A stretch of DNA of 64,000 bases from Zhengitettix transpicula (Eukaryota; Arthropoda; Insecta; Orthoptera; Tetrigidae). The notes under the pieces were generated by a model. That model saw nothing but the letters and a program-made list of their open reading frames with translations, ran no database searches and was not told the DNA's origin. The stretch spans positions 24,462,629-24,526,628 of the forward strand of contig CM073592.1 of the NCBI GenBank assembly GCA_037074705.1, in the 5' to 3' direction. Shown in pieces: positions 9,560 through 22,785 of this stretch. The position numbers and the translations under genes are program-made. The first letter of the stretch is position 1, and each line of letters starts with the position of its first letter.

Positions 9560-12324
9560 TAGGATAAAGATGTATTACTTGAAACAATCATATATTCTAA
9601 TTTAATATTTCAAATTTCCTCAAAAGAGTTTTGATCCACGCCTAAAGCATCTAAGAGTGAATAATATGTTTTTATTCCGTGCAATGTTCTACCAGAGTGT
9701 CTGTATACAAACCATCAGTATAATGGTCTTTGACAACTGACATTAACGTAGGCCCTAAATGTATAGGTCGCGAGAAATTGCAAGTCGTGTCACGATATGT
9801 TGCACAGTCGTCCATTGTTTTGGGGGTAGGTCGGATTTCACTTTAACACGAACCTTTGTTACAGCAACTGGATACTGTAAAAGCTATACTGAAAGCATTG
9901 ACGCATAGAAACATATTGTGTATTTTAGAATAAATCAAACACGAAAAAACTCATCCGTTAAAGTTAAGAAATAAAAAGACCTTGCTGGTGTCTTTATATC
10001 CCTTTCCTAATAATATAATTAATATTTTAAAGAATGGTAGTGACGTAGTTCCATTTTCTCTAAAAGTGGGAGTTCTCAACGGACGACAATGCTCCCGAGT
10101 TATTCTGTGCATTTGTCACGAATTTCTATATCTCACGATGTATACTATCGTGGTGACTGACCGCCGACGGTTCTTCTGGTAAATAAATCATATTTATGTT
10201 GATAAACGATATTATTTAAAGTACTTATAACACTCTGGAGGCAACTAAACGTATTCCCTTGTGGTCTATAACACCTCTTTACAAAGATATTACTCGTGTT
10301 GTAAGCAAAAAAACTTAATTGAGTGGACCTAACACATACATCCAACAACACAGTTATATTTTTTTGTCACAGTGACGCTGAAACAGTCGACAGTGTTTTT
10401 TTTACATTACGAGACGAAAACGCTTCATGATAACATATGAATTTTTTTTTTAATATTAATTTCAAATAACGTGGGACGTTTCTCAGAATAAAATATCTCC
10501 AATCATGACGTACACTTCGTTTAGAACCGCGTTTAATAATAAATCTACAGTTAATGATGAATCAATGTAAAATCTGACGACTGTCCCTTTTTATATTCAT
10601 ATATTCACAAACGTATTACCCTCGGGGTCTCGTGAGGTTCGTTTCCGTTCCACAGAATATAATTATTGTATACATAAATAAACATTCAAATAAGCTACTA
10701 TATATTAATTTATAAATGACATTTAATTTATGAAATTTGAAAGACCTATCTATTTCATTTCACGGAACGTTGAGCGTGATTCTTTTCATGGTTTATTACA
10801 ACACCGTTCTTTAACACAGTTCTTTAATACCATTATAATATTATTACAGCATCTCAGCTTTGTTTGACTGATTTTTCTTGCCGACGTCATACAAAACTTC
10901 CCGCATATATTCGCAGAAATTGATGATGTGGTTATTAAATATTACATTTTTTTTCTACGCAACGTATGAGACACCGTTTTAATGCAAAAGAATAATTATA
11001 TTGTAGTTTTTTAAGACAAGTCGAAGATCTAGAAGACACTAAGTAAAAAACCAATTCTAATTATAAAAAAATATAACGCAACAATTATTTGCGGGGTTTA
11101 CTTCCGTAACCTCGGCAACCTTTGGGATTGCTGTTTTCCGGTGCATTAAAGCAAGCGTGTCTTCCAGTTCTATGGTCTTCTAGTATCGTAGAATTTTTTT
11201 GCCTTTATTACTGCAACTTTTTCTCCGTCTCACTTGGTGTTACTAGGAGAAACAATACTAACCACACAGCATGCGTCAGATAAAAGAAAAAAAAAGGTCT
11301 CACGAGAGTTTTTCTCTATCTTTTTATATTTTGTTCCCCCACCTGAGAATAAACGTCACCTACTTTCCTGAAGTGGCCCAGTCGGTTTATTGACCAACTG
11401 TGGGTTTTCTGGCGTCGGCTTGGAATTGGTTGCTAAATCAAAAACTTTTTTAAAAACATGTATGGAGGAATTACGACTTTACATATTGTAATATAATAGT
11501 CTACACGTGCCATCTTATCATAACGTATCTTCCGCAAAGCGGACCTAAGTGGGCGCAGCTGTAAGAACGCTGAGTCTAGTGAAGTCAGCAATTTAGGTGC
11601 CGTATGCAGCAATGCACACGGCAGCAGAAATCTTCCTCTCTGTAAGAGCTCTCATTGGAGACTTAAAATCATCAGGGAGGGGGAAAGGAGTCTTCGAATT
11701 GTTCAGAGCTTCTTGGGAACGGGAGTCGTGATCCAACCTCCAGACGGGTCGGTGGCTCCTGGTGCTATCCGCCAGTTTGTCTTAATTTATTTTATTTCTA
11801 ACTATTAAATCTCTTTATTCTTCATCAACTCTTATTTGACTGAAGTGCAGCGAAACACCAACCACTACGCCTAGGTTCAATTAGTTGAACCCGAACCCTC
11901 ACGTTACCGACTTTCCTATTTCCTGTTCTTAATTCTTCCTTTATCCTCTAGATCGGTAGCCAGGTGAGCTAACGGAGGTATAGCTCGGTTGGTGAACGAT
12001 CTATCTGGACTTCCCATTCACAACTGCTGGAATGTTACATGGTGGCAGTGCTGGAATGTTACAATATGATTTTAAGGCCATTTTCCATAAATTGGTGGCA
12101 AGATTATAAAGGAGATACTCAATTGTACCACAATGGCGATATTTGGACTAAAAATAATATTTAGTTTGTTATAGAGAATTATTTTTTAATTCAAATTAAG
12201 TTAATAATTATTTAAAGTCAGACCGTCTGAATCATTCTTTTCCATATACAGTCACAGAATCCCACCCACGGAAATGCTCTCTTTTCTCTATGGTTTCAAT
12301 TCAGATCCCTAATAGCCGATACAT
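9560..12324. other. non-coding stretch with a GC-richer patch
   Basis: No gene is supported. The segment 11520-11770 is distinctly richer in G+C and less decayed-looking than its surroundings but has no long open frame on either strand. A 15-base word (TGCTGGAATGTTACA) is repeated at 12025-12039 and 12049-12063. Confidence 0.45.
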
Positions 12325-12572
12325 CTAGGTCTGGGGCCGCTGACATGATGCATACGGCTAGAGCTGTTCACTGTTCCCATTGGAGCAGTTGGCTAGTTGC
12401 CTCCAAACCTGGTCCCCCGAAACAAACCACACCTACTGTCATGGGACGATCTATTTTTCTAGGATTTTAACTGCATCAAATTTAGCTGAAAACGTTGCAG
12501 AAACCTTAAACAATAGTTTGCAGTTTCCTCTCCCTTCCGCATTCCCGTTTTGTATTCGTTTTATGGGCTTCT
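12325..12572 (+). mobile_element. family A retroposon, old inverted fragment
   Basis: This is in the opposite orientation to the other copies. The blocks GTTCCCATTGGAGCAGTTGG / TTGCCTCCAAACC and CCTCTCCCTTCCGCATTCCC are reverse complements of the family A blocks GGAGGCAGCTGGCC-ATTCCAATGGGAA and GGATGCGGAAGGGTAGAGG. The order is preserved, but the middle is shortened and divergence is high. Confidence 0.6.
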
Positions 12573-14060
12573 GATCCTGTTTTTCTAAAATGTAGCATAA
12601 ATTCTATGCCCAACTAATTAGTTTAATTATCTATTCTTTTTCTTCAGTGATGGAAACAATAATGTTACTTCGCTTTGTAAATTTATTTTCTTTATTTCAG
12701 AATTATTATGTTATTCAATAATTACGTAATTATTTTTAATTACATTGATTGAATATTCTACGAATTTACCTATACAATTTGTATTTAGTTCTGTGTATCT
12801 GTTACAACACTAAATATTTTGTGTAACTATCGTATATACAGTTTTTTAATTTTATCCATTTTCTGATTATTATACATGTCAATTTTGTTCTTCCCCTCTC
12901 TGAAGTTTTAGCCTATTATTTTATTTAAATAGTTCTCCCTAAAAATTATAAACTATACATCAGGCTACGTTTCTTTTTGTGAAAGTCCCACTGATTTTTT
13001 AATATCTGTTTATATTTCAAGACTTTTTCCCTTACGTGGGTTATCTTCGTAATTAATACCCTGGTCAGCCATTTTTCTCGAAGTTTTTCCAAAAGATTGG
13101 TTTCTTGCTGAGCTAAGAGTTACGTAGTTCCCTCAGCGTGGCACTTCTTTTCAAACACGAAACTTCTTTTTTCCCCTTCTTACACACAGATTTGCAGCAT
13201 CAATTAATCAAAATTCGTTGTCGCTGAGTAAATTGCGAAAGGCGTCCGTCACAAAAGTTTGCCATTAAATTTCGATGTGAAGGGCCTGCGTAATATTTCA
13301 CACCCCCCCGACGTCATTACTTTCCATTAAAGTGGCTCAACCTCATTCAGCCTGGCGGAAAACTCGTATCGCGATATGATAGTGGCACCGATATTGCTTC
13401 ATTCTGCAAGATACGTGTTGCGGTTGGAGATCTTTTTAGAACTCGACGACTTGCAGGCCGAGATAAATAAAGGCTGGAATACGGGGAGGAAGAGGAAAGA
13501 TCTTGGAAGAATGTGTGCCTCGGTTTCTCTGCAACCACAACGAAATAATTGAAACAAATGTCCTGGACGCCGGGCGAAGATAGAATGGGCAAACAAAGCA
13601 CGAGATAAATACGGAAAGAAATACCACGCGAAGAAATAAAGGAACCGACAAGGCAGTTCCATAAACTTTATTACGTCAAATATAAAGCGTTCTCGTTTAA
13701 ACAAAGAATGAAGCCAAAATTGTAGCACTGGCGTATGTCAAAATAACTCGCACAATAAAATGGACGCTCTGGAAAAATAACCGTCTTACTTGTAGAAATA
13801 TTAAGAAAAGCAGCATTCATCTTGAAAGAGTTGGGCTTTTTTTCGTAAATGACTGAAAGAAAGTATTGGCTGATAATTTTATGGCATGTTTGTAACGAAA
13901 AATGACTTCATTTTGAGAAACAATTGTGTAAAAAAAAAGGGTATCGTTGTTAGACGAAGAAAATTTTTAATAACTTCAACCCTCAGTATTAGTATGAAGC
14001 ATATTAAGAACGAAACTACTGATACGAGATCATCAAAAAATGAGGAGAAAAGTGGGCAAT
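12573..14060. other. non-coding stretch with stop-poor minus-strand region
   Basis: All three minus-strand frames are unusually open around 13436-13601 (frames of 71-109 codons between 13347 and 13728). Simultaneous openness in every frame points to composition (few TA-starting triplets on that strand) and not to coding. No domain or splice pattern was recognised. Confidence 0.4.
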
Positions 14061-14289
14061 AAGAGACAAAATTAAGTGATGAATAACACACAACGCTTAC
14101 GCAACCCTTGTTGCTTTCGTCAGGTGATTGAAAAATACAAGAGACGCAAGACCTACACCTGTTCTGATCACACAATTTATAGGGGGCCGTTATTTCAGTT
14201 AAATCGTTTTTGAATCACCCGGCGAAAGCAACAAGGATTGCAGAAACGTTGTGTGGTCTTTATTTTAGCACGCAATTTTGTCGTCTTGT
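14061..14289. repeat. palindromic AACGTT/CAGGTG element
   Basis: Left arm 14061-14132 and right arm about 14210-14289 are reverse complements with mismatches. Both carry, from outside in, GACAAAATT, ACACAACG, CTTGTTGCTTTCG and the GGTGATT end, around a unique centre of about 78 bp. The internal motif order matches the arms at 38.7 and 45.2 kb even though the outer sequence differs. It is non-coding and is interpreted as a MITE or foldback repeat. Confidence 0.8.
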
Positions 14290-14992
14290 TCTAATTCGTA
14301 TACTTTAAACACAGAGACGAATAAACAATACGAAGCATTTCATTTCCCGTCTCTCGTTCCTCCCGTTCCCTGTGTCTCTTTTTATTATTTTCCGGTCTTC
14401 TTCATCTAATTCACTGAGTTAAAATTTTTATAAAATCTATTTTGAAATAATTATCTTTCTAAACTTTAAAGTTATAATGTAATTAAATTTATTCATGCGA
14501 TATTATTTATAGGTAACCTGTGATAAATTTGATTTATGGTGTGAGGTACCAAGGACAATTTTTTTTTCTGTTTTATACTGGATTAAAAATATTAAACACG
14601 TCCAAATCTTCAATTTTAAGTTTTATTTCTGGTATATAAACTTAAGAAAATTTATTTATTATAAAAATTTAGTTTAAAGCTAATTTACAACCATTTACCT
14701 ATTACTATTTTATCTCTAACAATATATTATTAAATGCATTTAAACTATTTGTATTCTACACAGCTACAGACCACTCATTATCTATCAAACATAGAATTTT
14801 TAGTACTTCTTAGATTCAGATACTCAATAAAAATTTCCCTCCCCCTGGTTTTATGGTTATGGACATCTAAATTTCTTTTAATAAAAATATTTTAATACTC
14901 AGGCAACTGCCTCTTATCTATTCTTTAAAAATAAATCTCAACACATCATTCAAAATTTGGTCCCTAATTTTTTACAATTCTAATTTATCTAA
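14290..14992. other. AT-rich non-coding stretch
   Basis: Nothing recognisable beyond AT-rich, low-complexity sequence. Confidence 0.5.
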
Positions 14993-15670
14993 CACTTGAT
15001 GGGTGCCTGGCGTTGCCCGTGATGCCATATATCTATAACCACCGATTTGACTATCAATTACATTGACTCAGACAAATATTTATTCCACGCAAATATCGAC
15101 CGTTTAACTAGTTTGAAAATTTCCACCCCTAACCATCGGGGGAGTTAAACGGCAAGTTTAATGTCATAATTAAACTCAGTGGCATCCACAACCTCGGATT
15201 TGACACGAATCTCGGTTGTTTTTGCGTTATTTTTATGTAATGCCTCTCCTCCCCCATCCGAAAGGGGATGAAATTATACACAATGAACATTGAATATCAC
15301 TTGATGGGTGCCCGACGTTGTCCGGGATGCCATATATCTATAACCACCGATTTGACTATCAATGACATTGACTCAGACAAATATTTATTCCACGCAAATG
15401 TCGACCGTTAAACTGGTTTGAAAATTTCCACCCCTAACCCTCGGGGGAGTTAAACGGCAAGTTTAATGTTATAATTAAACTCAGTGAAATCCACAACATC
15501 GGATTTGACACGAATCTCGGTTGTTTTTGCGTTATTTTTATGTAATGCCTCTCCACCCCCCATCAGAAAGGGGTTTAAATTATACACAATGAACATTGAA
15601 TCTCATTGATCCAGAAAAATCTTTATTCGACGGTCGGTTAACGTGTTTGAAAATTTCTACCCCCACCCAT
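14993..15670 (-). mobile_element. Helitron 3' region, tandemly duplicated
   Basis: The minus strand carries the Helitron tail motif (GGGCAACGCCAGGCACCC) next to 14993-15022, but its final CTAG is mutated (CATCAAGT in place of CAGCTAGT). Two tandem units, 14993-15297 and 15298-15602, are about 305 bp each and over 90 percent alike. Each includes the tail, the GATTTGACACGAATCTCGGT block and the AACCTCGGGGGAGTTAAACGG-like block. A third partial unit runs to about 15670. The same blocks occur in the 56.9-57.6 kb Helitron. No 5' TC terminus was found. Confidence 0.7.
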
Positions 15671-17619
15671 CTGCAACCATCTATTCCATATTATTAATAA
15701 TTTATTAATATTGAATTACAATAACGTATATGAGGAACGAACTACTATTGACATAAATACTGTTTATTTTTTAAGGGACAAAATATTTTTTAGCCTAAAG
15801 ACAAATCTTATTTTTTAGCCAATTTCTTTTCAACAAACTCTCCATATTTATTAAATTAAGAATACCTAAAACACGTTTCAAGTACAAGATTGATTATTTT
15901 GAGGACTAATAATCTTTAGAATGACCAGCCCATCGAGGCTTTATAATTGGAAGGTTATAACGAGCGTATTTATGTTGTGGAGGCGAACCAGCGAGACAAT
16001 GGAGTTAGTTATTGGTGTTCCACAGTCTGGCAGTTGTGGTCAATAATATATATTCGCAGGTGTGTGAAGATTTGTGTTCTGCGTCCGCCTTTCTGTGACT
16101 AATGTATCGGCCCCCTTCCTCACCCTCCACCGCCAACCCCCGTCAGAGCAATTAATCCAGATTAATGCGTGTGTTCGCTCTCTCTGCGTGAGTGTAAGTT
16201 ATCGGCCAGCGGCGCTGTTCCTTTTAATAAACGTTTCCATATACCTTACAGTCTCCCCTCCGCTCTTGCCCACACGTCTACGTGTTGCAAAGTGCAGCAA
16301 TTAAGCTATTCAATTCCTCTCCCGCACTTTGCAGCCTTCGACCGTCTCACCGCTTTAATAACTACGACGAAGATTAGAGGCAGCAGACTGGTTCCATTTA
16401 GTGACCATTCATCTGGATCGAGGAAAATTTCTCAGTCAAAATAAAAATTCCGACACGTCTCAAAGGGAACGAGAATCAGAGTTTAAATCGATTTTTACAG
16501 CGTGACTTGAAATTTTAATGACGATTATTGAATGGTATTGATTAGAGAACCGGTAAAGACTAGATCGTTGGATTAACCTCGAGGTGAACCGTCCGCGTAG
16601 AAAACGTACAAGAACAATGGAAACAGTGGAAAAGAAAATCCATAACCTTTTCTAATCCTCATAATCTGACTGCTCTGATACCCCACCATATTTCACCTCT
16701 TCATCACAGCACTTACTGCGTTCTCAGGTCCCGAGTCCTTAATTTTCTGTTTCATTATGAAGTAATCACTGTATTCCATACAATAATTCACAACTATTAC
16801 GAGAACGAAGGGAAGAAAGTTCAAAATTTTTTCATTAAAGGACATTTTGGGATGAAAATCAAGATTAACTATGCATTTCCACATATTTTAAAGAGAAAAA
16901 TTAATTAGAAAAAGAAAAAAGTTCCTTCTGAAGAAAAAATAAGAACACCACAAACGAAATATGCCTAAATTACCTCACGTGAATTACAATAATAGTCTCA
17001 AATATACAGATAAAATAATTTTTTTTTAACACAATACAGTACAATTCGGAAATATAGCTATTTTAATTAGAAGGAACTTGTCTGGTACGTCTTGCTACAA
17101 TTGTGACCATGAATGTCACGTTTAAAATGAAGGGCGGGACAAATAGCGTTGCCGAACAATCGCTATGTCTTCTGTGAGTTGTATACGCAGTACCATTTTT
17201 CGACTATTGAAACTAGTTCTAAACGCCCTATATAACTTTATCGGAAATATTTTCCTAACTTCACGATATCTTCTGCTTCTCGACGTTGGCTTACGAATTA
17301 ACAATTTCATCGACGGCATCATCAGTGTGTTCTTGGAATTCTTTGGGGTTTTATGTACGGATCTAGTTAAATAACATTTATTCCTGTTTTAATCAGTTTC
17401 AATTAAATAAAAATGAGAATTAAATAATTAAATATTCTATAAATAAAACAGGGTTGGTGGAACTAATGTAATTCTTAGTAGGAAGTACCGGAATACGTTC
17501 GTTGATAGATAAAAATAGTGGTTCCGGTATGGGAGGAAAATGTGAAATTATTTCTACTGTAAGGAGAAGTTCCTTAAGGAGGCCGAAATAAAACAGCTAT
17601 TAAAAACAGAATAATAAGA
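15671..17619. other. non-coding stretch
   Basis: No gene recognised. Overlapping plus-strand frames at 16074-16444 fall in a pyrimidine-rich, GC-richer stretch and have no domain. Frames on both strands at 17122-17374 overlap each other and are not convincing. Confidence 0.45.
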
Positions 17620-17850
17620 GAGTATTTTTCAAGGAAAGTTGCAGAAAATGTGTGGAGTATTGGATTGTATGGACGTGAAACGTAAAGCATTAAACAAGTT
17701 TGAAATGTAGTGCTAAAAAAAAGGGAATATTGAGGGTCAAATGAGCTGTTAAAATATGGTTCGAGAAAATTTTAAAAAGTATATTCGGAGGAAGATGATT
17801 TTGGAACACACTAAGAAGAAAACGGACCAAGTTGATGGAGGTCGTAGTGA
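17620..17850 (+). pseudogene. LINE ORF2 C-terminal fragment, broken
   Basis: Translation across three shifting frames follows the conserved region after the reverse transcriptase of many insect LINEs. The pieces are VWSIGLYGRET (family pattern VWS-x-x-LYG-x-ETW), then KFEM-stop-C (pattern FEMWC, Trp codon now TAG), then ENFKKYIRRKM (pattern N-F-L-K-x-I-R-R-R-K). Stops and at least two frameshifts show that it is dead. Polarity is plus. Catalytic reverse-transcriptase motifs would lie upstream and are not visible. Confidence 0.6.
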
Positions 17851-19414
17851 GACATCCCAGGTCTTAGGTAACCCAGTGGTGGAAGATTCGGTGGAGGGTA
17901 ATATTTTTAAAAATGTCGGATGTAACAAATACTATGGTCCAGGGCGAATAAATATATTTTGGTTAATTTTAACAGCTTTTGATATATGTCTATGGATCAC
18001 TTTTTTGATTGCTACGTAGTTCGATTGGGATATTTCTTTGGGAGATTGCCGTGACGTAAGCATGACGTTATCAGCCAGTGCTGAATGATTTTTAAATAGT
18101 TATTAGTTCATTGCAAGTACCGCATGACTGCAGTTACCAATACTTGAACTATTTCTCAACATCACATGAATATTTCTGTTTTTATTAGTGACTACCTTTT
18201 GAAGCAGCAATTACTTTGTTCATTTGCATTATCCCTTTTTGTTCTGTAATATTCACAACCGTGACTTGAGATCAAATATTTCTTCGAAACGATTCTTTCC
18301 GGGAGGATCTAGCGTGTGTGTGTGTTTGTCCAGGACACCGACCTTTCCTGTTAATTGCCTGGTCTACTCTACCATCAACTTGTCAAACAGTCACGACACA
18401 TTTTCTAAATTGCCATCATTCGTTAATGGAACAATATAGCACAGGTTATGGTGTGAAAGCTACGTGTGCATGTGTGTGTGTGTGTGCGTTTCTAAACATT
18501 CGCAGGCCTGGAATTCATCATGCGAGGCGCTGTTAATAGATGTCTTTAATTTGTCAGTGTCGCACTGAAGCAGGTGGCTTCTCTCTCCCCGACCAAGGAG
18601 GCGTAGTCATCAATTAGGGCCAAGAATATGGGAGGGGTGGGGGGGGGGGTAACTCTCGTGTAGAAAGGAAGGAGGGGTTGGTAATCGGATTTATTCAACC
18701 CTTTCCCTGATATTCGCCTCTGAAATTTCGGGTCACAGGTAACTTCGAAGCCATTGCAAACGTCGACAGATTTATTATTCGGGTTCGCGCAGCTTTAATA
18801 TTGTTTAGTGACACACATTCTTCATTTTACGCTTCGGATGTCTCGGTATTCGGTCCCTAGGCACAATAGATATTTCGTGGTAATTTATTTAAGGACGCTA
18901 CAAACTCCCGCATTTTAAACCCAGCACGGGAAGTTTTTATTAGCAGTGACTTAATAAATGTGAAAATTTATCTCGTTAACAAATATAGAAAAATAACTAG
19001 TTTAATATTAATAGCAGCATAATTTGTTGATTGACTTTCACCTAAATTATTGAAGCTTGATTCAGACCCAACCCAGGAAAATATTTAATTAATTTCTTCA
19101 GTGTAAACAATTACACTGTCGACAGCAGTTGGACACAAATAAAGGACTTTATTTGAAGAAAAGTCCTCTGCAGCTGTTTTCTTGGATATTAAATAATGTC
19201 GGGGGACTCAGCAGCAGGCTAAATTATTTTTATTTCTAATTTAAAAAAATATTATTTAGCGTCATTTCCGGCGAAGTATATAGGAATGAACAAAGCTGTC
19301 ATACTCCTGCGATATATTTTTTTTAAGCCAAGGTAAAAAACGTATTTTAGAAAGTAGAACGACAACAGATGGTATAAAACGTCTTTGTGGCCAGTAAAAT
19401 AACCTAAGGGCTAC
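17851..19414. other. non-coding stretch with GT-rich and poly-G tracts
   Basis: GT-rich stretches occur at about 18310-18326 and 18466-18487, and a run of 11 G at 18639-18649. No exon is supported. Confidence 0.5.
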
Positions 19415-19560
19415 TTAATTCGGTTGAGTTGGACCCCGATAATGGCGTTGAGTTAACGTCCAAATTTAAGTGTCTAAGATGACTGATCCTCGTAAACGAA
19501 TCAGATGCAGTTGTGAGGGATGTAGAGTGCAGATATACAGAAAGAGCCGAGAAGCCTGGA
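19415..19560 (+). pseudogene. possible LINE ORF2 fragment
   Basis: A plus frame contains GVELTSKFKCLR, then a stop, then LILVNESDAVVRDVECRYTERAEK. This has the layout of the LINE segment that usually reads V-x-x-F-K-YLG-x-x-x-x-x-x-G-x-x-x-x-E-I-x-x-R-I. The match is short and stop-containing. Order and polarity relative to the 17.6-kb piece do not fit a single intact element. Confidence 0.3.
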
Positions 19561-22284
19561 AAAGTTTTTGTAGGTATACGTGGAAGTATGGGGATTTTTT
19601 CTGAGATGAAAATTAGCAGAATATAATTTATTGAGACTAAAAAGCGATAGAAGAAAGGAGTTACATAATATATTAATTAACGTCGCCAAACGACAACCTA
19701 ACGTCGAGATGCAGTTCGTGTGAATTAGCTTCAAATTTGCACGTTTTCCAAAATTTAACTGTGTTAGTCATAAATGCCCACGAAAAAGATTTAACCAATA
19801 ACTAAGAAGGTCCTGAGACATTTTTAAAAAGTATGTACCTTTCTAAGGTTTAATTAATATATTGTTTTATAATCACTTACGCTTAATTCCCTGTGTCAAT
19901 CAAGGTTAAGCTATTGAATTAATTATCAAATATTAATTACATAATTCGTAAAAAAAAATCTTGAAATACACAGTTAAATTGTCGTGGAAGTAAGTAAAAA
20001 TAAAAAATTAAACTAAGCTGTCATTTATTGACATTCTAATCAGAAAATTTGTATTGGTTAGCAAAATTTATTACTGGAAATGATTAGAAAAGCCTGATTT
20101 GGGAAATTTCTTCTGAAATTGCAAAAAGGCAGACGGAAGATGTAAAATAATGAAATTATAAGACAGCAGTAGTACATTTTATAAGAATACGGAAATATAA
20201 AACAATTTTACCATAGGCTTGAAAAAAAGATTATAAACCCTTCATCAAATTAATAAATAATGAAACTTTATTGTTTCACGTATCAAAAATCAAAGGTTTG
20301 TATTGCCAATTAACACCATATCTGAATCGAGGAATTCAATTATCCTTCATTTAATACCTTCAATTATCCATGGTAAAGTAGTCGCGGAAGCGTCGCATCT
20401 AAGGACATTTTCTGAAATTACGTTAGAAATTATAAATATATTGAGTTTATTATTTTCTTAAACGTCGAGAGACCGTCGGTTGTTTATTTTTGATGCTGCC
20501 CGCGTGTTTGAAAGGAGCTCAGGATTCCGGTGGCTGTGAAAGGGTTGACCTCCCCGCAGTGTGACCGCACCTCCGGACCACGCCGACCACGTCGAGTTTC
20601 GCCTCATTCTACCAACCAGCCGCTTCAAACTCTATGGTCGTTCTTTATTTTCTCTTCGACCTTTGGGAAGCTGCACAAAGAGGGGGGGGGGGGGGAAGTA
20701 CTCACTCTACAAACTAGCCACATGTGCGGCGGTGAAAAAATTAATGATTGATCTCCTACTGTAAAACGGAACTGATCATGACCAAGAAACGTTGAGTAGG
20801 ACTGTCCTTAGATAAAAACTGATCTGGTGGTATATCCACTTATTTGATTGGAGAAAGTTTGGATCGGAGCCTTCTAACTCAGTATTCAACGAAAAGTCAT
20901 GATAATAATGGATGTGTTAGTGCTGCTGATGATCAACAAGTATAGACAAAAGCAGATGCATTCATCATTTTAATGGAAGGTCAACCGCCCTATCTAGAGG
21001 ATCTCTTGAAAGTCTTAACATCGTCCAGAATACAGGAGGTGGTTAAATTTTATATGGCTTCTGGAAACCGTTCTCCGTGTAAATGGAAACTCAATTCATG
21101 ACGGTACCAAAGAAATCTTCGCGTTTGTTCTTACTCGAATTTTTAAGATAATGTTTGAGATTGGAATCAAATTCCAGTTATCTTGATTACTCTCTTCAGC
21201 TGATTCCCCCCAAAATAAATTTTTCTAATACTGTAATTGGCCGAGAGTCATCCGTTCACCTCATCATAGAAAATACAAAATTATTAAATAGGAATTTATA
21301 TAATAATCCTTGAAATGAAGATGCCAGTTGGTAACTTTTAACACTCACTTACGAAATTAATTCATAAATTTGATAAACACTTTTATAACTGAACACTAAA
21401 ATCCACTAGAATCAGGGAACGAGGAAAACCGTAATAAAATACCCGTCATAAAGTTGCCGACAAATTATAAAATACCTTGGAAATAACAATTGATTGTTAA
21501 TCAGTTCAGCTGAAGAAATGATCCAGAATAATGAACTACGTTTTTGACTTTCCGTTGACAACAAACCTCATTAAGGGTTGCCCCTACCTGTAATTAATCG
21601 ATATTTCACAGCAAAAACGCCAAAGAAATCTCCTTTAAAGCAAGTAATAACTACCAAATGAGGCAGACTCCGGTAAAAAAAAATAACTGGGCAGATTACT
21701 GGCAATTTCTCCGCGTAGTGAACCATAAACAATGGACAAATTGCATTCGCATATTAATGACCTTTTCACAAATCCCATTACACAGTATCGAAAGAGATTA
21801 TCTCCAACGAACTGCTCTGTGGGAAAACACGCCGCAACAACTCACGAGGTTTTTTAATTGTTGTTTGTTATCTGTTTGAATTATCCAGTTTCGACCGCAT
21901 TTTGAGATCCATGTTACACCTGTTTTTAAATCGTAGCCTTATATATTTCTACAACTGCTCAGAAACTTAAGTTGGTTATGAAATATGTTTAGGTAAAAAG
22001 ACGTCTCTGTCAATAATGTATTACAATGATAATTATGAAAGAGAAGTGTCGGTGACCAGGAAAGGAATAATTTAAATAAATATCTGCAGCGTTTGAGAAA
22101 ATTTTACTTAAAAATGGGAAAGAACCAGAGATTATTAGACGATAACGAAAACAAAAAGCAACTATTTTAAACGAATGTCAATAATGAACGGAAGAGAGAA
22201 ATTGAAAAAGTTGAGCTAGTATCACGAAAGCAAAGAAAGGCATACACTGAAATAAACAGTAACGAGTAAACAGTTAAATATATA
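19561..22284. other. non-coding stretch with poly-G tract
   Basis: A run of 14 G lies at 20682-20695 in a GC-richer island of about 250 bp (20500-20750) with short frames on the plus strand. No domain or splice structure was recognised, and the rest is AT-rich. Confidence 0.45.
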
Positions 22285-22785
22285 TATTTTTTAGGGTAAC
22301 AAGCTATTTGAGGGTAATCCACATTGTGGCAACTCCCCTTTAATAGCATAGGAAGGGATTTGAAAGGGTGGATGTGGAAGAGTAGAGGAAGGTAGCCAAG
22401 GGTTAACTAGGGCCCCGGGCTATAATTTAAGTATCCCACCCGGAATTCGCCTAAAAGTAATGCAGAGAAACCCCTAGAAAAACCTGCATCAGGTAGGTCG
22501 GGCATTGGGTACTTGTCCCCCGCCCTTCGGATAGTGGGAGAGGAGTTTGCTGTGGGGTCGCAGCATTCTCTTCTCCGTGCCTCGACCAGTTGAGGAGGCA
22601 GCTGGCCGACTATTCCAATGGGAATAGCGGACAACTCTTACCGTATGCCCAAGGCCTGAGACCCCGGAACATACACCTCTCAGAACAGGCCGAGGTGCCT
22701 CGGCTTGTGGGAACCTTAGTTCAAAAACGGAGAGGAAAAGGCATCCCCACAGGTAGCCCCTTCGTATTTCTCCTAAAAGTTTCTA
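22285..22785 (-). mobile_element. family A retroposon, near full-length copy
   Basis: T-run and AGGGTAACAAGCTATTTGAG at the low-coordinate end (poly(A) side on the minus strand), with the full family A body through GGTAGCCCCTTCGTATTTCTCC at 22754-22775. The minus-strand frame 22407-22634 is open and parallels that of the 4.5-kb copy (PDLPDAGFSR, LLGEFRVG), starting from a TTG. No clean target duplication was seen. The shared frame may be a fossil of a parent ORF or a by-product of recent common ancestry. Confidence 0.75.

Noticed and set aside
11975..12040. tRNA-like A box (TATAGCTCGGTTGGTGAACG)
   Set aside because: No B box or stems follow at the right distance, and a single box is expected by chance.
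13347..13728. Three overlapping minus-strand frames of 71-109 codons
   Set aside because: All three frames are open in the same region, which points to base composition and not to a gene; no splice sites or domains were seen.
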